57,351 nt of DNA from CAUPWF01 sp964369775 (GTDB lineage: Bacteria > Bacillota > Clostridia > Lachnospirales > Lachnospiraceae), in the NCBI GenBank assembly GCA_964369775.1, contig CAYJHQ010000020.1:1-57351 (forward strand). Reading direction: 5' to 3'. A model generated the notes under the pieces. It ran no database searches. It was not told where the DNA came from and was given only the letters and a program-made list of their open reading frames with translations. A program made the translations under genes and the position numbers. Positions 8,779 through 15,843 of the stretch are shown here, piece after piece (within the stretch, counting starts at the first letter, position 1; each line of letters opens with the position of its first letter).

Positions 8779-8856
8779 TCTCATCTCCCAATGTATAGAC
8801 TATTTTCTTTTTATAATAATACTTATCCTACAGAATAAATGATTCATCAAAATAAA

Positions 8857-9660
8857 TCAACCTCTTTCTTCTAGCTTCAAGCAAATAATAAACTTCGTAT
8901 ACTCTCCGAAAATGCTCTCACAGTGAATGTTGCCTTTATGCTTTTCTATAATTGTTTTTGCAATATGAAGTCCTAATCCACTTCCTGTTTTTTCTGGTGT
9001 CCTTGCCTTTACTGTTGTAAATGTTCTATCGAATATAAACGGCAAATCTTCTATTCTAACTCCCTCACCAGTATCCTCAACGATAAGCTTGATTTCATTC
9101 TCGTTTTCACCTTCATCTATAATAATATTTATGCGGTTTTGCTCTGTAGTGTGTTCGATTGCATTTCTTATTAGATTATCTAATACCCTCAAAAAAAGTT
9201 CAATATCCAAACTTATCTTCACACTTCCTTGTATCATTGTTTTAAGCTCACATTTTCTCCCCCCTAAAATATCTGATACTTGGAGTTGAATTATATACTC
9301 TTCTATAAGCAAGCCCAAATCAACCTCTTGTTTATCCATCTTAAATTCCGGCTGATTAAGCTTTTGTGAAAAATATAGTTCTCCTATTAATTCCTCTAAA
9401 GACTTCATCCTACTGTCAATCGTCTGAAGTAAATATAACTTTTCCTCTTCCTTTGGGCTTCCATATAGCAATCGATCTACAGCCCCTCTTATTGCTGCTG
9501 TTGGCGCCCTCAAGTCATGAGATATATTCTCTAAAATACGAATTCTTGCTTTCTCTGATTCTATCAACTTCTTATTTACTTGCTCTAACTCTATACTTAT
9601 ATCAATAATCTTAGTAGTCGCAGAATCAATTTCATTAATGCTTGGTTCTTCAAACTTCAT
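8857..9660 (-). CDS. Soluble sensor histidine kinase
   Basis: A 267-aa HisKA-HATPase kinase without any membrane segment or recognisable sensor domain. A short coiled coil (20-40) leads into the H-box with H48 (NISHDLRAP), then N-box RNAIEH, G1 DTGEGV, F-box and G2 GSGLGLHIAK. The frame is open to 9717, but the ATG at 9660 overlaps the response regulator stop by 11 bases and starts the conserved region; a GTG at 9669 with AGGAG just before it is an alternative. It phosphorylates the regulator encoded upstream. What it senses is not visible; an interaction with the peptide cyclases, exporter or another protein is possible. Confidence 0.85.
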   Translation of the reverse strand: MKFEEPSINEIDSATTKIIDISIELEQVNKKLIESEKARIRILENISHDLRAPTAAIRGAVDRLLYGSPKEEEKLYLLQTIDSRMKSLEELIGELYFSQKLNQPEFKMDKQEVDLGLLIEEYIIQLQVSDILGGRKCELKTMIQGSVKISLDIELFLRVLDNLIRNAIEHTTEQNRINIIIDEGENENEIKLIVEDTGEGVRIEDLPFIFDRTFTTVKARTPEKTGSGLGLHIAKTIIEKHKGNIHCESIFGEYTKFIICLKLEERG

Positions 9661-10348
9661 ATCTTTCACTCGTCTCCTTTCCGACGAAACAATATCCCTT
9701 TCCCCACACTGTTTCAATCAGTTCTTCTGCTAATATATTTATGCTTAATTTTTTTCTCAATCTAGATACATTTACCATGATTGAAGCTCGATCCGCCTCT
9801 TGATATGTTCCCCAGATTTGACTGCCAATCGCTTCATATGTAAGTAATTCACCTTTGTTTGTTACAAAAAAATAGAGTATTTCATACTCTCTTGCAGTTA
9901 ACTGTAACTTTTCGCCGTTGCAATATACTATTTTCTCAACTATATCAATCTCTAATGGTGAAAAAAAACGGATATTGCTTGCTATTGGTTGAAACCTTCT
10001 AATGGACGTAAGTATACGCGCATGCAATTCTCGCACGCTAAAGGGTTTCTCAATATAATCATCAGCACCCATCATTAATCCCTTAACTTTATCATCTTCT
10101 GAAATTTTCCCTGTAACAAATATTATCGGTGCTTGACATTTCTCTCTCAAAAGTGAAAAACCTTGAAATCCATCCATCTTAGGCATCATTACATCTAGCA
10201 AAATGCAATCAGGCTGTGCTTCATTCAATACTTCAATCGCATGTACGACAGAATCTGAGGTAAAAACTTTAAATCCTAGTTCTCTAAAATTTGCCGAAGT
10301 AATATTTAACATCTCTTTATCATCATCAATAAATAACAAAGTGTTCAT
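9650..10348 (-). CDS. OmpR-family response regulator
   Basis: A 232-aa two-component regulator. The receiver has the acidic pocket D8-D9-D10, phospho-acceptor D52 (LLDVMMPKMDG), T79 and K101 (EKPF). The C-terminal winged helix (about 130-228) shows LTAREYEILYFF and the recognition region RASIMVNVSRLRKKL. It is the first gene of the peptide operon and overlaps the kinase gene, so the pair probably controls this operon. The promoter at 10398-10425 and a dyad at 10451-10465 lie upstream. Confidence 0.92.
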   Translation of the reverse strand: MNTLLFIDDDKEMLNITSANFRELGFKVFTSDSVVHAIEVLNEAQPDCILLDVMMPKMDGFQGFSLLREKCQAPIIFVTGKISEDDKVKGLMMGADDYIEKPFSVRELHARILTSIRRFQPIASNIRFFSPLEIDIVEKIVYCNGEKLQLTAREYEILYFFVTNKGELLTYEAIGSQIWGTYQEADRASIMVNVSRLRKKLSINILAEELIETVWGKGYCFVGKETSERYEV

Positions 10349-10360
10349 AATGTTCTCCCT

Positions 10361-10390
10361 TCTCTACATCCTTCTCTACATCCCTCTCTA
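10361..10390 (-). repeat. 12-base tandem repeat in the leader of the regulator gene
   Basis: Plus-strand units TCTCTACATCCT (10361-10372), TCTCTACATCCC (10373-10384) and a partial third. On the minus strand this is GGATGTAGAGAA repeated about 2.5 times between the promoter and the ribosome site (GGGAGAACATT-ATG). It offers several purine-rich AGGGA/AAGGA stretches. Confidence 0.65.
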
Positions 10391-10397
10391 CGTATAC

Positions 10398-10425
10398 ATT
10401 ATACTTCTATTTCCCAAAAAATCAA
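10398..10425 (-). promoter_or_regulatory. Promoter of the peptide operon
   Basis: Minus strand: TTGATT (10425-10420), 16-base spacer, perfect TATAAT (10403-10398). Transcription should start near 10391, giving a 40-base leader that contains the 12-base repeats. Confidence 0.72.
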
Positions 10426-10450
10426 GAGACCTCACTCGAACCCTTATCTC

Positions 10451-10465
10451 TTAACTTTGAGTTAA
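10451..10465. promoter_or_regulatory. Small dyad upstream of the peptide operon promoter
   Basis: TTAACT-TTG-AGTTAA, a perfect 6-bp inverted repeat about 26 bp upstream of the -35 box. It is placed where an activator such as the encoded response regulator could bind, but OmpR-type regulators usually use direct repeats, so this is tentative. Confidence 0.35.
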
Positions 10466-10528
10466 AGGTATAAATTGCCTATTCACTTGTATTTATACTT
10501 AAAGCTGACTTATACGCTAAATTTGCAG

Positions 10529-10557
10529 TTGTTTTTTTCATATTTTCCATTTATACT
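10529..10557 (+). promoter_or_regulatory. Promoter of the MATE exporter gene
   Basis: TTGTTT, 17-base spacer, TATACT, then about 50 bases to the TAGGAG ribosome site and ATG at 10616. Confidence 0.55.
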
Positions 10558-10615
10558 CGTACTAGTAGTCACAATAGTGATTTTCAATATTTTTAATACT
10601 TAGGAGTGCTCTTAA

Positions 10616-11962
10616 ATGACACCAACTTTATTAGAAGGAAAAATACATTCTGGTATTCTTAGATTTGCTTTTCCTATGTTTTTTGGATATTTGTTCCAAC
10701 AATTATATAGCACTATTGATGCTATTATCGTTGGAAATTTTTTAGGAGACACAGAACTGGCTGCCGTTACAGGTACAGGTTCTTTGGTCTTTTTACTTAC
10801 TGGATTTGTTATCGGACTTTATACTGGTGTAGATGTTCAAATCGCCACTTATTTTGGCGCACAAGATAGCGAACGTCTAGACAAAGCAGTTCACACAGGA
10901 GTTGTATTCGGTTTGATTTCAGGTGTTCTCTTAACTGTATTTGGCGTGGTCTTCTCACCATTACTCGTCTCCTTTATGGATACACCTATAGAAGTCTATG
11001 ATTCTGCATTAATTTATCTTCGCACTTACTTTAGCGGGATTTTTTTCTTAGCCTTATATAATACATTCTGTGGAATTTTCCGTTCAATCGGCGATTCAAA
11101 GAGGCCTTTATATTACCTCCTAATTTCTTCTATTACAAATGTAATACTAGATATCCTTTTTGTTGGTCCTTTGGGTCTTGGAATTGCTGGTGCTGCATTG
11201 GCTACGATTCTTTCACAGCTACTCAGTATGGTTTTAGCTTTTATCCGTTTATACCGAATTAAAGATGATTTTGATTTTCAATTTCGCAAGTTATCTATCG
11301 ACAGAGATATCTTCCGAAAAATCCTTCGAATCGGTCTTCCAGCTGGTATACAAAACTCAGTTATTGGCTTTGCGAATGTTATTGTACAATCAAGTATTAA
11401 CTCTTTTGGACAAGCTGCTATGGCCAGTAACGGTGCTTATACTAGAATAGAGGGTTTCGTCTTTATTCCCATTCAATGTTTTTCCCAAGCTTTGACGACT
11501 TTTGTAAGTCAAAACTTAGGTGCCGGTAATATTGAGCGAATCAAACGGGGTGCCCGTTTCGGCATTGTATTTTCTTGTATTTGTGCGGAAGCTTTTGGAT
11601 TGCTATACTTATTATTTGCCCCTTATGTATTAGGTTTATTCGGTGGCGGATCCACTGTTATTCAAATGGGCGTAGAGCGTTCTACTGTAGCAACTTTCTT
11701 CTACTGCTTTCTTGCATTTGCCCACATCGTTTCAAGTATCTTACGTGGAGCTAGTCGCACCAAAACTCCTATGTTTATCATGTTAGGTATCTGGTGCGTC
11801 CTTAGAGTGACTTACATAGAACTTGTAGCACATTTTACTGATAACATAGTTTTGGTTTATTGGGCTTATCCTCTAACTTGGGTAATCAGCTGTATTTTCT
11901 TTGCCCTTTGCTATCTCAAGTTATTAAAAGATTTGGATTCATATAAAATGCAGGGTGATTAA
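10616..11962 (+). CDS. MATE-family multidrug efflux transporter
   Basis: A 448-aa polytopic membrane protein with 12 predicted helices in two similar halves. The family pattern is seen in ILRFAFPMFFGYLFQQLYSTIDAIIVGNFLG near the N-terminus, and in the second half (RKILRIGLPAGIQNSVIGF). It would export cationic drugs or metabolites using a Na+ or H+ gradient. It is monocistronic, with its own promoter at 10529 and a terminator overlapping its stop codon. It is divergent from the peptide operon; a role in exporting that peptide is possible but not shown, and the operon has its own ABC exporter. Confidence 0.9.
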   Translation: MTPTLLEGKIHSGILRFAFPMFFGYLFQQLYSTIDAIIVGNFLGDTELAAVTGTGSLVFLLTGFVIGLYTGVDVQIATYFGAQDSERLDKAVHTGVVFGLISGVLLTVFGVVFSPLLVSFMDTPIEVYDSALIYLRTYFSGIFFLALYNTFCGIFRSIGDSKRPLYYLLISSITNVILDILFVGPLGLGIAGAALATILSQLLSMVLAFIRLYRIKDDFDFQFRKLSIDRDIFRKILRIGLPAGIQNSVIGFANVIVQSSINSFGQAAMASNGAYTRIEGFVFIPIQCFSQALTTFVSQNLGAGNIERIKRGARFGIVFSCICAEAFGLLYLLFAPYVLGLFGGGSTVIQMGVERSTVATFFYCFLAFAHIVSSILRGASRTKTPMFIMLGIWCVLRVTYIELVAHFTDNIVLVYWAYPLTWVISCIFFALCYLKLLKDLDSYKMQGD

Positions 11963-11993
11963 TGTCTCACATAAATTAATCACCCTGCATTTT
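11945..11993. terminator. Bidirectional terminator between MATE gene and yfcE-like gene
   Basis: Perfect 19-bp arms AAAATGCAGGGTGATTAAT / ATTAATCACCCTGCATTTT around an 11-base loop, with A and T tracts on the two sides. The left arm includes the MATE stop codon, and the right end lies just past the stop of the convergent phosphoesterase gene. Confidence 0.9.
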
Positions 11994-12001
11994 CTTAACT
12001 A

Positions 12002-12559
12002 TTATATTTCATAAGTTTTATACATCTCTCCTTGGAAATCTTTCCACTGTACCATTCCTTTTTCTATCACCATATATCCATGAGCACTTTCTTCTTTAGG
12101 TAGCGATACAGATCCTGGATTCATATAAATGAATTTCCCACAGGCCTCACATGCCGGCACGTGAGTATGCCCATTTAAAAGAATCGTTCCCTCACTTAAT
12201 AATTCAGCATTTTCAGGATTGGTTACATGTCCATGCGTAGCATAAAGCAATCGAATTCCACCGCTATTACTTTCTACTCCTATAGTTGCATATTCTGTCA
12301 TGATAGGAAATTCGAGCACCATTTGATCCACTTCTGAATCACAGTTTCCTTTCACACATAATATATCTTCTTTTATTTCATTTAACATTGCAAATACTTC
12401 TTTTGGTGCATATTCTTTTGGAAAGTCATTTCTTGGGCCATGGTATAAGATGTCTCCTAACAATAGAAGTTTATCTGCCTTTTCTTCTCTAAACGCCTCT
12501 ATCATCTTTTTACAGTAATATGCCGATCCATGTATATCTGATGCGATCATCCATTTCAT
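12002..12559 (-). CDS. yfcE: YfcE-like metallophosphodiesterase
   Basis: A 185-aa calcineurin-like phosphoesterase. Metal ligands are in SDIHGS (7-12), LLGDILYHGP (34-43), KGNCDS (near 93), ATHGH and NGHTHVP. Length and motifs match YfcE, which hydrolyses small phosphodiesters in the cytosol; the physiological substrate is unknown. It starts 15 bases after the TrpB2 stop and is the last gene of the exporter-trpB2-yfcE operon. Confidence 0.88.
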   Translation of the reverse strand: MKWMIASDIHGSAYYCKKMIEAFREEKADKLLLLGDILYHGPRNDFPKEYAPKEVFAMLNEIKEDILCVKGNCDSEVDQMVLEFPIMTEYATIGVESNSGGIRLLYATHGHVTNPENAELLSEGTILLNGHTHVPACEACGKFIYMNPGSVSLPKEESAHGYMVIEKGMVQWKDFQGEMYKTYEI

Positions 12560-12574
12560 AAGCTTTTCCTCCTA

Positions 12575-13957
12575 CTATTTTTCATTCACAGCTGGTAGTG
12601 CCGAAAGCCCTCTTTCTAGGTCTTCATCAGTAGGCACATAGTCTTGCATCTCTCCGTTATGGAATTTTTCATAAGCCATCATATCGAAGTATCCTGTTCC
12701 TGTAAGACCAAATACAATCGTCTTCTCTTCTCCTGTTTCTTTACACTTTATAGCCTCATCAATTGCCACTTTAATCGCATGACTGCTCTCTGGTGCTGGT
12801 AATATCCCCTCAACCCTAGCAAATTGCTCCGCAGCCTTAAATACCTCTGTCTGCTCTACAGCTCTTGCTTCCATAAGTCCATCCGCGTATAGTTGTGATA
12901 ATGTAGAGCTCATCCCATGATACCTCAATCCACCCGCATGATTTGCCGAAGGAATAAATCCACTTCCTAGTGTATACATCTTAGCAAGCGGGCATACCAT
13001 TCCAGTATCACAGAAATCGTACGCGTATTTTCCTCTAGTTAAACTTGGGCAAGACACTGGCTCTACTGCTATAAAGTGGTAATCTTTCTCCCCTCGGATT
13101 TTTTCTCCCATAAATGGAGCAATCAACCCTCCTAGGTTTGATCCACCACCAGCGCATCCGATAATCACATCTGGTTCTATTCCATATTTTTCAAGAGCTT
13201 TTTGTGTCTCTAGTCCAATAACTGATTGGTGAAGCATTACTTGATTTAATACACTACCCAGCACATATCTGTACCCTTCTTGTGTTGTCGCCATTTCTAC
13301 AGCCTCTGATATTGCACATCCAAGACTCCCTGTTGTTCCTGGGTGCTCCTTTAGAATCTTCTTTCCTACTTCTGTGTCCATAGAAGGAGAAGGCGTTACT
13401 TTTGCCCCATATGTTCTCATCACTTCTCGTCTAAATGGTTTTTGCTCATAAGAGCATTTTACCATATACACTTGGCAATCTAAGTCAAAGTATGAGCAAG
13501 CCATTGATAACGCTGTTCCCCATTGCCCTGCTCCAGTCTCTGTGGTCACGCCTTTAAGACCTTGCTTCTTTGCATAATAGGCTTGTGCAATCGCTGAGTT
13601 TAACTTATGGCTACCACTTGTATTATTCCCCTCAAACTTATAATAAATCTTTGCAGGTGTTTCCAATTTTTCTTCTAGACAATAAGCGCGCACAAGTGGA
13701 GATGGTCGATACATTTTATAAAAAGAACGAATTTCATCTGGAATATCTGTATACGCATTATCTGTATCCAATTCTTGTCTTGCTAATTCTTCGCAAAATA
13801 TTCCGCTCATCTCTTCATGAGTCAGTGGTTCGTGAGTTCCTGGATTTAACAGAGGTGCTGGTTTATTCTTCATATCTGCGCGTAAGTTATACCACTTCTT
13901 TGGCATTTCACTCTCTTCTAAATAGATTTTGTAAGGGATCTTTTTGTTTTCACTCAT
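12575..13957 (-). CDS. trpB: Tryptophan synthase beta chain, TrpB2 type
   Basis: A 460-aa PLP enzyme of the TrpB2 class, longer than ordinary TrpB (about 400 aa), and with the TrpB2-style N-terminal region (PKKWYNLRADM, near 19-29). The PLP lysine is in NTSGSHKLNSA, followed by TETGAGQWG and the glycine loop GCAGGGSNLGG. TrpB2 condenses indole with serine and often acts without TrpA; no trpA, trpC, trpE or other trp gene is nearby, so indole salvage is likely. The gene lies 32 bases after the aromatic-acid exporter gene and 15 before the phosphoesterase gene. The GGAG ribosome site is 10 bases from the ATG. O-phosphoserine or another amino acid as substrate cannot be excluded. Confidence 0.92.
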   Translation of the reverse strand: MSENKKIPYKIYLEESEMPKKWYNLRADMKNKPAPLLNPGTHEPLTHEEMSGIFCEELARQELDTDNAYTDIPDEIRSFYKMYRPSPLVRAYCLEEKLETPAKIYYKFEGNNTSGSHKLNSAIAQAYYAKKQGLKGVTTETGAGQWGTALSMACSYFDLDCQVYMVKCSYEQKPFRREVMRTYGAKVTPSPSMDTEVGKKILKEHPGTTGSLGCAISEAVEMATTQEGYRYVLGSVLNQVMLHQSVIGLETQKALEKYGIEPDVIIGCAGGGSNLGGLIAPFMGEKIRGEKDYHFIAVEPVSCPSLTRGKYAYDFCDTGMVCPLAKMYTLGSGFIPSANHAGGLRYHGMSSTLSQLYADGLMEARAVEQTEVFKAAEQFARVEGILPAPESSHAIKVAIDEAIKCKETGEEKTIVFGLTGTGYFDMMAYEKFHNGEMQDYVPTDEDLERGLSALPAVNEK

Positions 13958-13989
13958 CTTTGCTGCTCTCCTTCTTAATTTGCTATGTA

Positions 13990-15018
13990 TTATTTTGCTT
14001 CTTGTTCTAACCTTTTTATGTATTGAACAGAAGTAACAACCGATTCAACATACCTTTTCTTTAGATAAAGAAACTCTTCTAAATCCATAAGGATATGATA
14101 CAGTTTAGCCTGTGCCTCAAACTCATCTCTAGTTTTTGGCAATTCTTCTTGCTTCATTTTTTCAAACATCTCTTCAAATGCCGATATCGCATCGATTGGA
14201 TCATTTAATTCTAGCACTTGCCCTTTAATCTCTAATAGACAATCGGCAACAATATGAGCTTGATCCGGCATCTTACAAATCTTTTTCATCTCATAATGCA
14301 GCCCCTCTAAGATTTCACACTGCATCAACCTCATCTCAAAATAGTGAACATAATACTCTTTATCAATATTAAAGGTATTCTCTTTGTATTCAAATGAGAG
14401 CTCTAAAAAATGTTCGATATGAGACTCTAAAATCTTAATATCGTTCCATACATTTCGTTCCAACTTTCCATTTTTCAAATAATTCGCAATCAACTCTAAA
14501 ATGATTTCCAAGTAATGCTCTGTATATTTGATATTGTGGATCAAGCGCTTTTCACTATTATTGTTATTTCCCAAACTATTCAAAAGCATCGCTATTGAAA
14601 TTCCAATTATGACCAATAGGAATTCATTTAAAATAAATTCTCGACTAAAATCTAATGTAATCAAAAAATGTGTTCCTATAACTGCATTTACGGATAATGT
14701 AGCCTTGATTCCTGCCATCTCTGTAAAAAACACAACAATCAGCATAAATATTCCATATGCAATAACAATATTTTCTACATTTGGAAATATCAAAAACGAT
14801 ACAACCGCCGCTCCGTAAAAGGTTAACAAACGATATGCAGATAGACGAATCGTCTCTAATTTTGTAGTAACAAGCGTTAGCATCGTAATAATTCCTGATG
14901 ATGTTGCATTTTCTAGGTTTAAGAGCATTGCTATATAAATCGCAACACCGCTTCCTATGGCAATTTTTATAGCTTGCAAAAAGCAAACCCAGTATTTTTT
15001 TCTTATTTTTGCATTCAA
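13990..15018 (-). CDS. Aromatic acid exporter family protein (ArAE_1/FUSC-like)
   Basis: A 342-aa membrane protein. Five or six helices in residues 10-160, then a soluble helical domain of about 180 residues, the layout of Gram-positive ArAE_1 (DUF939) proteins. The frame extends to a TTG at 15045 and contains an ATG at 15039, but a consensus promoter (TATAAT at 15050-15045) puts the transcript start near 15038, so those codons are upstream of, or at, the 5' end of the mRNA. A TTG at 15018 with GGAGG 9 bases before it is the best start, giving MNAKIRKKYW. It is the first gene of an operon with TrpB2, which suggests handling of indole or aromatic acids. Confidence 0.8.
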   Translation of the reverse strand: MNAKIRKKYWVCFLQAIKIAIGSGVAIYIAMLLNLENATSSGIITMLTLVTTKLETIRLSAYRLLTFYGAAVVSFLIFPNVENIVIAYGIFMLIVVFFTEMAGIKATLSVNAVIGTHFLITLDFSREFILNEFLLVIIGISIAMLLNSLGNNNNSEKRLIHNIKYTEHYLEIILELIANYLKNGKLERNVWNDIKILESHIEHFLELSFEYKENTFNIDKEYYVHYFEMRLMQCEILEGLHYEMKKICKMPDQAHIVADCLLEIKGQVLELNDPIDAISAFEEMFEKMKQEELPKTRDEFEAQAKLYHILMDLEEFLYLKKRYVESVVTSVQYIKRLEQEAK

Positions 15019-15044
15019 TATATTTTTCCTCCAAATCATTCCCA

Positions 15045-15073
15045 ATTATACCATCTTAGTTATCTCGAATCAA
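15045..15073 (-). promoter_or_regulatory. Promoter of the exporter-trpB2-yfcE operon
   Basis: TTGATT (15073-15068), 17-base spacer, TATAAT (15050-15045). Its position decides the start of the exporter gene. The leader would be only about 20 bases, leaving no room for a T-box or riboswitch. Confidence 0.8.
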
Positions 15074-15100
15074 GGTGGTATCACTTGCGACTTGTCTTCC

Positions 15101-15129
15101 TTGAATTTTTTTCTAAAATAGCGTATAAT
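15101..15129 (+). promoter_or_regulatory. Promoter of the lipoprotein gene
   Basis: TTGAAT, 17-base spacer, TATAAT, 30 bases before the ATG at 15159; AGAAAGGA serves as ribosome site. Back to back with the promoter at 15045-15073. Confidence 0.8.
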
Positions 15130-15158
15130 CAATTTTTAGTAAAAGAAAGGACAATTTT

Positions 15159-15773
15159 ATGAAAAAATTATTATTAAATGTATTAATCCTTAGTTGTGTT
15201 ATTTTCACCACTGCTTGTGGTTCTAGCATTGATGCTACGGCTTACGTTGAAGCTAGCCTTAATGCCTTATATAAAGGTGACTATAAAGCTTATGCAGACT
15301 TTCGAAAGCTTAGCGATAAGGAAGCACAAGAAGAGATTGAAGGAATTCACAGAACTCAGATTGCCGCTTCTCTATCTAGTTATGAATTTACAGAAGAGCA
15401 AATTGAGGAATATACAACACTTGAAACAAGCCTATACGCTCTTGCAAAATACGAAGTCGGCGAAGCCGTAAAAGATGACAACGGCAATTATGTAGTTCCT
15501 GTAACAGTTTATCCTTGTGATGTACTTATTGTCTTAGACGAAAATCTTGATGCCCTCACACTTGAAAAGATGGCGGCTGATTCAGATTTAGATCCTACAT
15601 CATCAGATGTTATATACGAGCTTTTAACCGAATCTTTAGAACTCAGTATTAAAGATTGTAATTATGGAGATGTTGTCTCTGTCGATCTCCCTGTTGTGAA
15701 AGATACCGATGGTCTTTACGGCATTACCGATACTGATTTGGAGAAGTTAGAAAACGCATTGTTTTTAAAATAA
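15159..15773 (+). CDS. Secreted lipoprotein, DUF5105-like
   Basis: A 204-aa protein with a type II signal peptide: MKK, a hydrophobic core, and lipobox FTTAC with the lipidated Cys at position 20. The mature part is acidic (many Asp/Glu), helical in the first half (YVEASLNALYKGDYKAYADF), with a C-terminal beta-rich part. This resembles DUF5105-type lipoproteins of Firmicutes, whose function is not known. Single gene with its own promoter and terminator. Confidence 0.8.
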   Translation: MKKLLLNVLILSCVIFTTACGSSIDATAYVEASLNALYKGDYKAYADFRKLSDKEAQEEIEGIHRTQIAASLSSYEFTEEQIEEYTTLETSLYALAKYEVGEAVKDDNGNYVVPVTVYPCDVLIVLDENLDALTLEKMAADSDLDPTSSDVIYELLTESLELSIKDCNYGDVVSVDLPVVKDTDGLYGITDTDLEKLENALFLK

Positions 15774-15793
15774 TTTTATATAACTACATACTT

Positions 15794-15840
15794 AAAATGG
15801 TCGAAAGAGACTTTACTTCATTGCTCTTTCGACCATTTTT
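15794..15840. terminator. Bidirectional terminator, lipoprotein gene / Ca2+ ATPase gene
   Basis: Perfect arms AAAATGGTCGAAAGAG / CTCTTTCGACCATTTT with a 14-base loop, ending in TTTTT on the plus strand and in a T tract on the minus strand. It lies between the two convergent genes. Confidence 0.9.
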
Positions 15841-15843
15841 ATT

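Noticed and set aside
14645..15034. 129-codon frame on the minus strand overlapping the exporter gene
   Set aside because: It lies wholly inside the exporter gene in another frame, has no family features and poor ribosome sites; a shadow of the real gene.
13990..15159. T-box or tryptophan-sensing leader before the TrpB2 operon
   Set aside because: The promoter at 15045 leaves a leader of only about 20 bases, too short for any T-box or riboswitch.
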